The notes below the pieces were generated by a model that did no database searches, was not told the origin of the DNA, and saw only the letters and a program-made list of their open reading frames with translations. Both the position numbers and the translations under genes were made by a program. Shown here piece by piece: positions 1 through 7,801 of a stretch of 31,591 nt of DNA; position 1 is the first letter of the stretch; every line of letters starts with the position of its first letter. The stretch comes from Candidatus Bathyarchaeota archaeon (lineage in GTDB: Archaea > Thermoproteota > Bathyarchaeia > Bathyarchaeales > DTEX01). The DNA is taken from assembly GCA_018397055.1 (NCBI GenBank), contig JAGTQS010000007.1, positions 1,309 through 32,899 on the forward strand, given 5' to 3'.

Positions 1-316
1 CGTTCAGCACAGCCATGTCTTTGAGGTAAGCTTCGGTGAAGAACTCGCAAAGCTGCTGAACGCTTATTCCTGTTTCGTTCGCTCTGGCTATGGTTTTGTC
101 GTCAATGTCGGTTATGTTGCAGACAAGCTTAACTTTGAATCCCTTATACTCGAGGTATCGTCGGACAACATCCGCCACGACAAAAGCCCTTGCATTGCCT
201 ATGTGAATGTAATCATAGACCGTTGGACCGCAAACATACATGTGGACTTCGTTTTCATGTAAAGGAACAAACTTTTCCAGTCTCTTGCCCAGCGTGTTGT
301 AGACCATCAGAACCAT
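1..316 (-). CDS. cysS: Cysteinyl-tRNA synthetase, N-terminal part (cut by window edge)
   Basis: Cytoplasmic class I aminoacyl-tRNA synthetase that charges tRNA-Cys. Only the first 105 codons are in the window; the rest lies beyond base 1. The translation begins MVLMVYNTLGKRLEKFVPL and continues with the CysRS zinc and nucleotide-binding region: MYVCGPTVYDYIHIGNAR, where CGPTVYD contains the zinc-ligand cysteine and HIGN is the HIGH signature. CNITDIDDKTIARANE follows and is also typical of CysRS. Two in-frame ATGs lie at 316 and 307; the first was chosen, but the second is equally possible. The gene is transcribed away from the next gene's 3' end and has a TATA-like box at 365-373. Family assignment is very secure. 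Confidence 0.95.
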   Translation of the reverse strand, partial: MVLMVYNTLGKRLEKFVPLHENEVHMYVCGPTVYDYIHIGNARAFVVADVVRRYLEYKGFKVKLVCNITDIDDKTIARANETGISVQQLCEFFTEAYLKDMAVLN

Positions 317-364
317 AACAGTCACATGCCACCAAGACTTACCAACAAATAGTGACGCATCGAG

Positions 365-373
365 AGTATAAAC
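365..373 (-). promoter_or_regulatory. TATA-like box for cysS
   Basis: On the minus strand this reads GTTTATACT. A start about 25 bp downstream would fall near 342, giving a leader of roughly 25 nt before the cysS ATG at 316. Assigned by sequence resemblance and position only. Confidence 0.4.
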
Positions 374-416
374 GTAACTACGTAGACATCAGTAATTTTC
401 TGCTTCCAAAAAACCT

Positions 417-1064
417 TCAACGCCAAATCTTTCTCAAAAGCTGCACTATCCATTCTCTGCTTTTTCTCCAAGAAGCCATCACGCACAGTATGAGGGAACC
501 AGCCAATACGATCGTTGAAAGAACCCACTCTTCTACGTGATAGCTCAGTTCCTGGAAAATGGCGCCTCCAACCAATGCACTGAGAGAATAGTAAGTTGAC
601 TTGCCAATCATCTGGATGGCGAGAAACTTTCTTAACGGAAAACGCGCGGTTCCGGCTAACAGCACAATCGGCGTGTCAGGCAGCGGCGAAGAGGCAACTA
701 ACAAGATTGCGACTATACCGTATTTTTTTATCCACTTTGAGAGAGTGCTGTTTTGCTCGTTTTCTTGAAAGGCTTCCCGTATTCCTTTTCCCCAATAGTA
801 TGTTGTAACCTCGCCGAAAGCTGCACCTAAACCCGCTGAAAGCCCGAGAATAAGTGGATTATGGTGTTTCAACAAGTTAACGAACGCGGGAACGAAAAGG
901 TTTCTTCCAATTACGGTCAGGTGGCTAAACATTGCGGCTAAAAAAATGCCTAAAAACCCGGTTTCCTGCAAGAGGGTATCTGTGAACAATGTCTGGTAAA
1001 GTATTATGGCTGAAATAATTGCTGTTAGTACCGCAGCAGCGATGTTGACTAAGGCTTTCTTCAT
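417..1064 (-). CDS. VTT-domain (DedA/SNARE-associated-like) membrane protein
   Basis: Integral membrane protein of about 215 residues. After a basic start (MKKALVNI) there are about five or six hydrophobic segments. The diagnostic part is a glycine-rich re-entrant region (GLSAGLGAAFGEVTTYYWGKG) followed by LLVASSPLPDTPIVLLAG, which resembles the VTT/DedA core where proline and glycine-rich hairpins face each other across the membrane. DedA-family proteins act as lipid scramblases or flippases or are needed for membrane homeostasis; the substrate here is unknown. An in-frame TTG at 1127 would add 21 polar residues. I prefer the ATG at 1064 because it puts positive charges right before the first membrane segment. 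It is divergent from the DUF554 gene. Family assignment is fairly secure, function is not. Confidence 0.75.
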   Translation of the reverse strand: MKKALVNIAAAVLTAIISAIILYQTLFTDTLLQETGFLGIFLAAMFSHLTVIGRNLFVPAFVNLLKHHNPLILGLSAGLGAAFGEVTTYYWGKGIREAFQENEQNSTLSKWIKKYGIVAILLVASSPLPDTPIVLLAGTARFPLRKFLAIQMIGKSTYYSLSALVGGAIFQELSYHVEEWVLSTIVLAGSLILCVMASWRKSREWIVQLLRKIWR

Positions 1065-1217
1065 ATATTTCACTAGAGACTTTGAACTTGGACAACGGGC
1101 GTTAAGTTTCCATAGTTTATTGTCCAAAGATACTTAAGCATTTCATTTTAAGGGTTGAATGGAAAAGAGTTCGAAGCTGAATATTCTTTATTACCTTCTT
1201 GGTTCTAGACAGTTAGT

Positions 1218-1895
1218 ATGCTTGGAACCTTCATAAATGTGGCATCTGTGGCGTTAGGAAGCTTCCTTGGGTTAGCCCTTCGAAGAGAACTTCCTGAACG
1301 AATCAGAAAAATCGCTTTTCAAGGAGTAGGCTTGGCAACGTTATTTATTGGAATTAAGTTGGCGCTTCAAACAACAAATATTGTAACGCTTTTCCTCAGC
1401 ATACTATTCGGAGCCATAATTGGGGGTATAATAGATGTTCAAAGCCGACTTGAAAGGCTCTGTGATATTCTTAAGGCCAAAATAAGATCGAAAGACGAAA
1501 AGTTCACTGAGGGCATGTTGACTGCGTTTTTGATATTCTGTGTTGGCCCTATGACTATATTAGGCTCTGTTCAGGATGGGTTGAGCGGAGACCCTTCAGT
1601 TCTTGTCGCAAAGTCTATACTTGACGGGTTCGTTTCGGTTTCGCTGGCTTCAACGCTGGGAATAGGAGTCCTCTTTTCGACAATACCCCTCTTCATCTTT
1701 CAAGGCACGATAACGTTGCTGGCTTCGTACTCGTACGCTTTCTTCACCGACACCATCGTTGTCGAACTCGGCGCAGTGGGCGGAATACTGCTTCTTGGAC
1801 TGGGAATTAAGTTGCTAGAAATAAAGAACATTGACGTGACAAACTTGTTGCCTTCGCTCTTAATAGTGCCACTAGCCATCAGCATATTACGATGA
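1218..1895 (+). CDS. DUF554 family membrane protein (YdfK/YqgA-like)
   Basis: A 225-residue polytopic membrane protein with six or seven hydrophobic segments. It begins MLGTFINVASVALGSFLGL, the usual DUF554 N-terminus (G-T-x-x-N followed by a glycine-rich helix). It also has the conserved central motif FCVGPMTILGSVQDGLSGD and a later FQGTITLLA segment. The family is widespread in bacteria and archaea, sits in the cytoplasmic membrane and is thought to be a transporter, but no substrate is established. A TATA-like stretch near 1190 (TCTTTATTA) lies about 27 bp before the ATG, which would suit a leaderless message. The gene ends 26 bp before the glycosylase gene, so the two may be co-transcribed. 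Confidence 0.85.
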   Translation: MLGTFINVASVALGSFLGLALRRELPERIRKIAFQGVGLATLFIGIKLALQTTNIVTLFLSILFGAIIGGIIDVQSRLERLCDILKAKIRSKDEKFTEGMLTAFLIFCVGPMTILGSVQDGLSGDPSVLVAKSILDGFVSVSLASTLGIGVLFSTIPLFIFQGTITLLASYSYAFFTDTIVVELGAVGGILLLGLGIKLLEIKNIDVTNLLPSLLIVPLAISILR

Positions 1896-1921
1896 CAAAT
1901 CAAACATAACAAGGTGAAACT

Positions 1922-2569
1922 ATGTCTAATATGCTGAATTCCGCCGAAAAACTTCTGGAGAAAATTGAGATTCTTAAAAACAGTGGCATCAAAAAGGTCA
2001 TTGAAACACGGATAAAACAGTTTGAAGAGATGAGAAACAAACCCAGCAGTGAGCTGTTCAAGGAACTAGCGTACTGCATTCTATGTGCAAACTTCAATGC
2101 GGAACGTAGCATGAGCATCCAAAAAGCAATTGGGAACGGCTTTATATGCTGGTCTGAAAAAAGGCTGGCTCAAGAACTGAAGGCCTTAGGTCACCGTTTT
2201 CCAAACACCAGGGCGAAATACATCGTTGAGGCAAGGAAGCACGTAGATTCATTAGAATCAAAAATTTCTTCATTCAATAATAAACAGGAATTGAGAGATT
2301 GGTTAATTGGGGCAATCAAAGGTCTAGGAATGAAGGAATCAAGCCACTTCCTAAGAAACATAGGCTTTTCAGATTTCGCCATTCTCGATTTTCACATAAT
2401 TAATGTGCTGGTTAAATACGGCTTAATTGATAAGCCTTCTACTCTCACGAAAAAAAAGTATCTAGAAATCGAGACATTTTTACGGTACATCGCAGACAAA
2501 GCAAACCTGAATTTGGCTGAACTTGACCTCTACCTTTGGTTCATGGAAACAGGCAAAATACTAAAGTAG
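1922..2569 (+). CDS. ogg: Ogg2-family 8-oxoguanine DNA glycosylase/AP lyase
   Basis: Bifunctional base-excision repair enzyme that removes 8-oxoguanine from DNA and nicks the abasic site. The 215-residue length matches archaeal Ogg2 (Methanocaldococcus type). The helix-hairpin-helix GPD core is visible: KGLGMKESSHFLRNIGF supplies the Schiff-base lysine (K138), and AILDFHI supplies the catalytic aspartate (D156). The chain ends in ETGKILK, and a C-terminal lysine is the known Ogg2 determinant for telling 8-oxoguanine from guanine. The start is supported by AAGGTGAAACT just before the ATG, a good Shine-Dalgarno site. A neighbouring thymidylate synthase and an Nre protein give the region a DNA-maintenance flavour, but on mixed strands. 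Confidence 0.93.
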   Translation: MSNMLNSAEKLLEKIEILKNSGIKKVIETRIKQFEEMRNKPSSELFKELAYCILCANFNAERSMSIQKAIGNGFICWSEKRLAQELKALGHRFPNTRAKYIVEARKHVDSLESKISSFNNKQELRDWLIGAIKGLGMKESSHFLRNIGFSDFAILDFHIINVLVKYGLIDKPSTLTKKKYLEIETFLRYIADKANLNLAELDLYLWFMETGKILK

Positions 2570-2628
2570 CCATCCAAAGATTGATTTAATTTTTGCTAGA
2601 ATAAAATATACTGAACAAAGGTGATTTA

Positions 2629-3057
2629 ATGAAAAATTTCAGCAGAATGTTTTCTGTTTCAACTCATAAAAGAATGGAAATACTTGACGTGACAAATAAC
2701 GTCGCTAAAATCGTTGGAGAAAGCGGAATAACCAACGGAATAGTTCACGTTTGGGTTCCTCATGCAACAGCAGCAGTTGCAGTGAACGAGCATGACACTG
2801 ATCTTTGGGACGACGTTCTAGAAGCTTTCAGCCGTCTAGTTCCATTCAAAGGGGACTACCATCACAACGCGAAGTACAGCTGGACGGAAAGCGAACAAAA
2901 CGCCCACGCGCACATTCTGAACTGCTTAATCAAGCCTCATGTCACTGTGCCTCTTGAGAACGGGGAAATGCAACTTGGAACCTGGCAATCAATCCTCCTC
3001 ATTGAGATGGATGGCTCACGAACAAGACATATAAGAGTCCACGTGATTGGCGAGTAA
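2629..3057 (+). CDS. YjbQ/UPF0047 family protein (possible thiamine-phosphate synthase)
   Basis: A 142-residue, single-domain soluble protein of the YjbQ family. The family marks are WVPHATAAVAVNEHD (the H-x-T-A-A-V-x-x-N-E segment), DYHHNA, SEQNAHAHI and the C-terminal GTWQSILLIEMDGSRTRH. YjbQ members form a homotrimer with a histidine-rich metal site. E. coli YjbQ has weak thiamine-phosphate synthase activity, but the true role is unsettled. The length agrees with the family (about 130-140 residues). AGGTGATTTA lies directly before the ATG as a strong ribosome-binding site. The gene is convergent with thyA, separated by 11 bp. Confidence 0.9.
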   Translation: MKNFSRMFSVSTHKRMEILDVTNNVAKIVGESGITNGIVHVWVPHATAAVAVNEHDTDLWDDVLEAFSRLVPFKGDYHHNAKYSWTESEQNAHAHILNCLIKPHVTVPLENGEMQLGTWQSILLIEMDGSRTRHIRVHVIGE

Positions 3058-3068
3058 GTACTTAGTAT

Positions 3069-3758
3069 TTAGCGAGATCGTCTCTCAATTACGCGTTTAA
3101 AATGTTCCACATCACCATAAGATTTTTCATAGATGTGGGCGCTATTTGTGAAGTCTAGGTACGGGCCAACCTTTACTTTTAGGTGTTCAGCAACCATCTT
3201 TTGAAGTTCAGTAAGCGCAAGCATGTTCATGTGCATGGCTCTGAATATGTCTCGGCTTCGCCAAGTTGTGTGAAAAATCAGTTTTTTATCTCTTATTGTG
3301 CACCAGACTCTTTGCAAACAGGGAGGAGAGTCCACGTTCATGTCTCTTTCGGGATCCCATGTTATTGCCTGTGCTCTTCTCGAAAAACTTGCCTGTTGCA
3401 GCTTGCTTATTATGTATCCAATCTGGTTGATTGCCTTAGGTGGGTAACAGAACAGTCTTTCGTGGTAAGTGTAGTGTATTTTGCCTTCCTTAACTGCATC
3501 GTCAAGTGTTCCTCGAAGAACTTCATCGTAGTACTTCCAAAGCGACTCCCTTATGGCGACAAGCAAATCGCCCCTGTGGATTCGAGGTTCAGCAAAAGGT
3601 TCCTCAACAACTATGAGAAGACCTAAAAGTTCCTTCGACGTTTCGCCATACTCAGTTGGAACGTTCGCTCCCTTGTTCCAACATTCTAAAACAGCCTTTT
3701 CCCATGCTTCAGAAACTGTTCTGGCTTTGATAGTTACGCCTACGTGTCCCTCAACCAT
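3069..3758 (-). CDS. thyA: Archaeal-type thymidylate synthase
   Basis: Converts dUMP to dTMP using a folate-type one-carbon donor. The protein is 229 residues, shorter than the roughly 264-residue bacterial ThyA and typical of the methanogen-type enzyme. The catalytic cysteine is C147 in DSPPCLQRVW. The phosphate-binding arginines are in TTWRSRD, the pyrimidine-contacting asparagine is in HMNMLAL, and the deoxyribose-contacting H-x-Y is in NSAHIYE. Keeping Asn rather than Asp at the pyrimidine position favours dUMP methylation over dCMP hydroxymethylation. In archaea the donor may be a modified pterin. The ATG at 3758 is divergent from the heat-shock gene, with 106 bp between them. Confidence 0.9.
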   Translation of the reverse strand: MVEGHVGVTIKARTVSEAWEKAVLECWNKGANVPTEYGETSKELLGLLIVVEEPFAEPRIHRGDLLVAIRESLWKYYDEVLRGTLDDAVKEGKIHYTYHERLFCYPPKAINQIGYIISKLQQASFSRRAQAITWDPERDMNVDSPPCLQRVWCTIRDKKLIFHTTWRSRDIFRAMHMNMLALTELQKMVAEHLKVKVGPYLDFTNSAHIYEKSYGDVEHFKRVIERRSR

Positions 3759-3835
3759 TGTGGATCACTGATCTTTCCTAATGATTGAACGATTCCTCAT
3801 AAATCGTTTTGTCTAGTTTTCTGAAATTCGATACA

Positions 3836-3846
3836 TTTTTAAATTA
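3836..3846 (+). promoter_or_regulatory. TATA-like box for the hsp20 gene
   Basis: TTTTTAAATTA sits 19-29 bp before the TTG codon at 3865, the spacing expected for an archaeal TATA box and a leaderless or nearly leaderless start. It supports the upstream TTG as the start of the small heat-shock gene. Confidence 0.45.
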
Positions 3847-3864
3847 TGGAACCTAAGCTGATGT

Positions 3865-4476
3865 TTGGCGATATGCTTGTCAGAAGACGAAGAAGATAGG
3901 TGGATTAGACGAAGAAGGTGGCCTTTTTTCAGAGGTTTTTTCCCTGACGACTTCGACGACGTTTTTAGGCAAATGGATGAAATGATGCAAAAAGAGTTTG
4001 AAGAGCTGACAAAAAAGGTTCCTAGAAACCTCATTCGTGAAAGAACCTTGCCGGACGGCTCCAAAGTTAATGAGTGGGGACCCTTTGTTTACGGATATAG
4101 TGTAACTATTGGGCCTGATGGGAAACCTCAAATTAGGGAGTTCGGTAACGTTAAGCCTGAGGCTAAATTTGGAAAACCTCAATTGAACATTAGGGAAGAA
4201 AGAGAGCCTTTGGTAGACATTATACCAACAAACGGCGAAATTCGGGTCATAGTGGAGCTTCCCGGAGTTGACAAGAAAGATATTAAGCTGCATGGAACAG
4301 AGAGAAGTTTAACTATATCAGTTGATGTTCCTCAACGTAAATACTATAAGGAAATTGGGCTTCCTTCAAAGGTCGACCCTAAAAATGCCCGTTCATCCTA
4401 CAAGAATGGAGTTTTAGAAGTTACGATGAAAAAGATAGAAGAAAAACATGAAGGTCAACCTATACAAATCGAGTAA
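3865..4476 (+). CDS. hsp20: Small heat-shock protein (Hsp20/alpha-crystallin family)
   Basis: ATP-independent chaperone that forms oligomers and holds unfolding proteins. The alpha-crystallin domain occupies about residues 110-195: EPLVDIIPTNGEIRVIVELPG at its start and the hallmark YKNGVLEVTMKK near its end. The chain finishes with PIQIE, matching the I-x-I motif that docks into a neighbouring subunit. The N-terminal 100 residues are unusually long and charged, with an arginine patch (RRRRWPFFRGFFPDD) and an EF/EELTKK helix; this arm normally controls assembly and client binding. No ATG exists in frame; TTG at 3865 or 3877 is the start, and the TATA-like box favours 3865. An overlapping ATG at 3861 runs for only 12 codons in another frame. 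Confidence 0.9.
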   Translation: MAICLSEDEEDRWIRRRRWPFFRGFFPDDFDDVFRQMDEMMQKEFEELTKKVPRNLIRERTLPDGSKVNEWGPFVYGYSVTIGPDGKPQIREFGNVKPEAKFGKPQLNIREEREPLVDIIPTNGEIRVIVELPGVDKKDIKLHGTERSLTISVDVPQRKYYKEIGLPSKVDPKNARSSYKNGVLEVTMKKIEEKHEGQPIQIE

Positions 4477-4883
4477 AGAAAATGAATTAGAAAATCACAA
4501 GGTCTTAACATACTTTAGTTAATATATATAATATTTTTATTGTCTATCCAAAATTTTTACCAAGTGTCATATTTTTGTTTGAAAAATATGGTTTTCTTTA
4601 TATTACAGTTTATTTGGAAGCATGATTCGAAATATTGTTCCATTATTTTTTCAACGCAAAATCTTTAAAAATATTTTATCTATGTAAGGATTCTTCTAAA
4701 AAAGGGAGTTATGTTAATAACTAAACTTTGGCAAATTTTCATTTCGGAAGCATTAAAAACGCAAAAAATGGAGTTCCAAATATGAAAAATTAACATTATT
4801 TTGGTAAAATACTTTAAAGAAATGGGCAAAAGCCAAAAATTTGCCAAACTTTAGTTAATAATACTTGTTCAATTATTTAATTA
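4477..4883. other. AT-rich intergenic region with repeats, no gene seen
   Basis: About 407 bp of very AT-rich sequence between hsp20 and nre. No reading frame looks coding. It contains a 148-bp element with inverted ends (4714-4861), and a third partial copy of the same motif (ACTTTAGTTAATA, 4512-4524) that is identical to bases 4848-4860. It probably holds the hsp20 3' end and nre control signals. Confidence 0.6.
4714..4861. repeat. 148-bp element with 26-bp imperfect terminal inverted repeats
   Basis: Bases 4714-4739 (beginning TTAATAACTAAACTTTGG) and 4836-4861 (ending CTTTAGTTAATAA) are reverse complements at 24 of 26 positions. They enclose 96 bp of non-coding AT-rich DNA. The arrangement resembles a miniature inverted-repeat element, or a pair of operators for a dimeric regulator. 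No clear target-site duplication is visible outside the arms. The right arm ends 22 bp before the nre start codon. Confidence 0.6.
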
Positions 4884-6266
4884 TTGTTTCAGAGTGAAGA
4901 AGAATTGCCGTTTTTGAACAAAAGATTTATTAAGAAAGTGAAAAGGCAAGTTCCATGGGTAGAACATATTATAAACAACGAGAGAACTGCTGGAGACCTT
5001 AATGTTGACTCCTCAGCCATAAATGTTCAAACGCATGAGGGAAGCCTTTGCCTTGTTTGCAGAGGAAGCAGGATGCTATGTGGGAAGCCTCGTTGCCCGG
5101 CAATTCTAAAATTGTATTCTCTTCTGAAAACTGAAAAAAATGTTAACTCAGAAAGAATGATTGGTTCTTCTCCCCCAGGAGTTTTCATTGGACACATAGG
5201 TCATCCACACGTATACGCTGGTCCCTTGGTTCCTCCTGTGCTTGGTGACACGTCTGTTTACGATGCTCCTGAACAGTGGCTTGGGAAAACTGTTGACGAA
5301 ATTATAGGATTTAGGACAAATCTTATCCGGGCGAAATTTCGGGTGAACGTGACAAAGCCCTTTAAAAACCAAAATTTTGTGGAGAAAACTCTTGAGATTA
5401 CGATGGCTAGAGAACCAGTAGAAACTAGGGTTGTCTTCAAAAAGAGGCCTTCAGGCAGTTTGCTACTGGACGGAGAAGTTCAACCCATGGGACCGTCAGC
5501 AGTGATGCGGAATATGGAAATTGAGACAGCGAAATTTGATGCCAAAATTGAAAGGGCTTATGGAGACGGTGACTTAAGAGCTGAGGAGGCGGTTATGGAG
5601 CTTTTCAAGGGTGGGGTGCCTGTTTCGAAGATTCAACGCGCCTTCAGTGTTGGAGCTTTTGGGCTTAAAAACCAGAGACGAATAGTTCCAACGAGGTGGA
5701 GCATAACAGCTGTGGACTCCGCAATATCAAGAGAATTAATTGACGAGCAGGTTAAGGGAAAACCGCTTATTAATGAGTATAGGGTCTACGAGTTTAACTA
5801 TCTTGGTAACAGATTTTTGGTGCTGCTGACTCCGTCAAGCTGGAGATACGAATGGATAGAGGCATGGTACCCAGGCACAGTGTGGAACCCGCAAAGCCAA
5901 AACATAGCAATGGGCGCAGACTGGGAAGGATACCACGGTCGAACAACTTACGCCTCAATCGGCGGCTGCTACTACGCAGTTCGTCTGGCGGCAGCTGAAT
6001 TCCTAGCCAGCATTGGAAGACAGGCTGGCGTTATAGCTATGCGGGAAATCTATCCGAGCTTTATTGTGCCTTTAGGCGTGTGGATAAACCGTGAAAGTAT
6101 TCGAGAGGCCTTCAAAAACGAACCGTGTAAATTCAGCAGTCTCAAAGACGCCCTTGACCATGTTAGAACGAGGTTCGCAGTTAGCCTTGACAATTGGATT
6201 CAGACAAGTGCACTTCTTAAAGACTCTTTGTACCAGGAAAGATTAACGAAGTATCTGGAAAAATAA
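4884..6266 (+). CDS. nreA: Nre-family archaeal DNA repair protein
   Basis: A 460-residue protein of the archaeal Nre family, which in Haloferax acts with UvrABC in repair of DNA-crosslinking damage. The N-terminal zinc-finger-like motif is intact: CLVCRGSRMLCGKPRCP gives C56, C59, C66 and C71. The two Nre domains follow, with VFIGHIGHPHVYAGPLVPP and GDTSVYDAPEQW as family marks in the first, and NPQSQNIAMGADWEGYHGR in the second. The last residues include QERLTKYL, which fits a PCNA-interacting box (Q-x-x-L-x-x-Y-L), as reported for NreA. The start is TTG (4884) with no ATG nearby; an in-frame TTG at 4905 is an alternative. The gene stands alone behind the repeat-bearing gap. The choice between NreA and its paralogue NreB is not certain. 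Confidence 0.85.
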   Translation: MFQSEEELPFLNKRFIKKVKRQVPWVEHIINNERTAGDLNVDSSAINVQTHEGSLCLVCRGSRMLCGKPRCPAILKLYSLLKTEKNVNSERMIGSSPPGVFIGHIGHPHVYAGPLVPPVLGDTSVYDAPEQWLGKTVDEIIGFRTNLIRAKFRVNVTKPFKNQNFVEKTLEITMAREPVETRVVFKKRPSGSLLLDGEVQPMGPSAVMRNMEIETAKFDAKIERAYGDGDLRAEEAVMELFKGGVPVSKIQRAFSVGAFGLKNQRRIVPTRWSITAVDSAISRELIDEQVKGKPLINEYRVYEFNYLGNRFLVLLTPSSWRYEWIEAWYPGTVWNPQSQNIAMGADWEGYHGRTTYASIGGCYYAVRLAAAEFLASIGRQAGVIAMREIYPSFIVPLGVWINRESIREAFKNEPCKFSSLKDALDHVRTRFAVSLDNWIQTSALLKDSLYQERLTKYLEK

Positions 6267-6331
6267 ATTTCTAAAAGGTTGAGATGAACCAAAAAGAGGT
6301 TTATTGAAAGTTTGCTTCATGCACCACATTT

Positions 6332-7564
6332 TTAGATTTTGGCTATTCCCTTCAGCAGCTCCTTCATCAACACTTCAGACGCGTTTTTTCCTTCCCTCTC
6401 CTTTATTCTGTGCGCGTATTTTTTGAATTCTTCAAGAGTCACAGGCTTTCTTTCTTTTTTCTGGGAGAGGTAGGCTGACTGTACAATAGCTGTGGTTTCT
6501 GTTCCTATTTTTTCATCACATACTGGTTTAACGTTGTTCAGTACGCAGTTGCACATGTTCCTAATCTCGCCGGCGAAACCTTGGGTCCAAGATATTCTGC
6601 CTAGGTTGATTTCTCTTTTTGCTCCAAACGCGTCTGTTATTTCGAGTATCGTCTCTCCTTCTTTGTATGTTGGTTTTATGGTTCCGTTAGTTCCAATAAT
6701 TATTGTGTCTAAAGAGTCACGGTGACTCCATGAGCCTTCAACATGTGCGGTTGACCATTTCCCTTCACTGTCCTCGAATCGTATCAGGACGTGGGCGTCG
6801 TCTTCCACTTCAAAAGATTTGAACATGCCCTGAAGAATCCTAGTCTTCATCCTTATGCAGATGCCGTACGGGTTGGCTGCCTTCACAATCGTAGGATTCT
6901 TGTCGAATCCGCTTAGGTACCAAGATGTTGTTATCGCATGCACGCCATTATCTAGAAGTGCGCCGCCTCCTGCAATGTCTGGATCCCAGAACCAAGAAGC
7001 CCATTCTGGTCCTCCGTGGGCTGTGGCAACGAAAACTAGCTGATTTTCACCTATGGCTCCGCTTTCAATGATTTTCTTAGCGTTGTACCAGAAGGGGTCG
7101 TATAACCAGTTTTCGTTGTGTTGATAGAGTTTTCCACTTTTCTCAACCGCCTCAACGACGTCAAGGCATTCCAAGTACGTTCGAGCCATTGGCTTTTCGC
7201 ACATAACATTAACACCCTGATTCAAGGCGTTGATTGCTGTTAAGCTGTGATATTTGGTCGGCGTACAAACATCGATTAAATCGAGTTCTTCTTTTGAAAG
7301 CATCTCTGAAATGTCGAAGTATGTTTTTAGATTTTCGGCGTCTTCTCGGAGCTGTACAGACTGCTCGATGTTTCCTTTTTCCTCAGCCTTCTGTGCCTTC
7401 TCCAAGTAGAGATTTTTAGTTTTTCTTTCAGCTGAGGCCAAAACATCTTTGGAGACATCGCATATGCTGACGAGATGTGCCTCGTAAATGTCTGGGTACG
7501 CTGGAAGATGAGCACCTTGAAAGATGCCGCCTGAACCAACAACTCCCACTTTAACTCTTCTCAT
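6332..7564 (-). CDS. Gfo/Idh/MocA family oxidoreductase
   Basis: NAD(P)-dependent sugar or cyclitol dehydrogenase family, soluble, about 410 residues. The Rossmann start VKVGVVGSGGIFQGAHLPAY has the G-x-G-x-x-x-x-H motif. DVCTPTKYHSLTAINAL and NVMCEKPMART carry the EKP motif with the catalytic-region lysine. GGALLDNGVHAITTSWYLSG is the substrate-site segment with D/H in place. An insertion of about 25 mostly charged residues after the first Rossmann strands (KNLYLEKAQKAEEKGNIEQS) lengthens it beyond the usual 330-380 residues. The ATG at 7564 follows GGATGTGA, a fair ribosome-binding site; a TTG at 7579 is an alternative. The substrate cannot be told. A second family member lies at 11268 on the other strand. 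Confidence 0.88.
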   Translation of the reverse strand: MRRVKVGVVGSGGIFQGAHLPAYPDIYEAHLVSICDVSKDVLASAERKTKNLYLEKAQKAEEKGNIEQSVQLREDAENLKTYFDISEMLSKEELDLIDVCTPTKYHSLTAINALNQGVNVMCEKPMARTYLECLDVVEAVEKSGKLYQHNENWLYDPFWYNAKKIIESGAIGENQLVFVATAHGGPEWASWFWDPDIAGGGALLDNGVHAITTSWYLSGFDKNPTIVKAANPYGICIRMKTRILQGMFKSFEVEDDAHVLIRFEDSEGKWSTAHVEGSWSHRDSLDTIIIGTNGTIKPTYKEGETILEITDAFGAKREINLGRISWTQGFAGEIRNMCNCVLNNVKPVCDEKIGTETTAIVQSAYLSQKKERKPVTLEEFKKYAHRIKEREGKNASEVLMKELLKGIAKI

Positions 7565-7737
7565 TTTGTTCACATCCAAATTGCATCGTAATTCTTTCAG
7601 TGTCTACAGCAGTATTAAGCTTTTTCGTAACCAAAATTACAGAACTATAAGATTCTGTAGAAGTTGCAGAAGCGAATCTAAAGAGATTTAAAGAGTAGTT
7701 TTATAAGGTAGTTTTTGGCTATTACTTTTATTCCATA

Positions 7738-7743
7738 GGAGGA
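7738..7743 (+). promoter_or_regulatory. Strong Shine-Dalgarno site ahead of the MacB-like ATPase
   Basis: GGAGGA is a near-perfect anti-16S match. It touches an ATG at 7744 (no spacer), and that frame ends after nine codons. In the ATPase frame the codon 7 nt downstream is ATC (7751), not a normal start, while the first in-frame ATG is 58 nt away. The site therefore suggests translation begins upstream of 7802, or that a base is missing or extra between 7744 and 7765. Confidence 0.5.
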
Positions 7744-7801
7744 ATGGCTTATCAGCTTCGAGTATGTTGTTGAAACTGAAGACCTCGCAAAGTATTACCA
7801 G

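Noticed and set aside
322..540. Open frames on both strands between cysS and the DedA-like gene
   Set aside because: They overlap the 3' end of the membrane protein gene and the cysS promoter and have no protein-like pattern.
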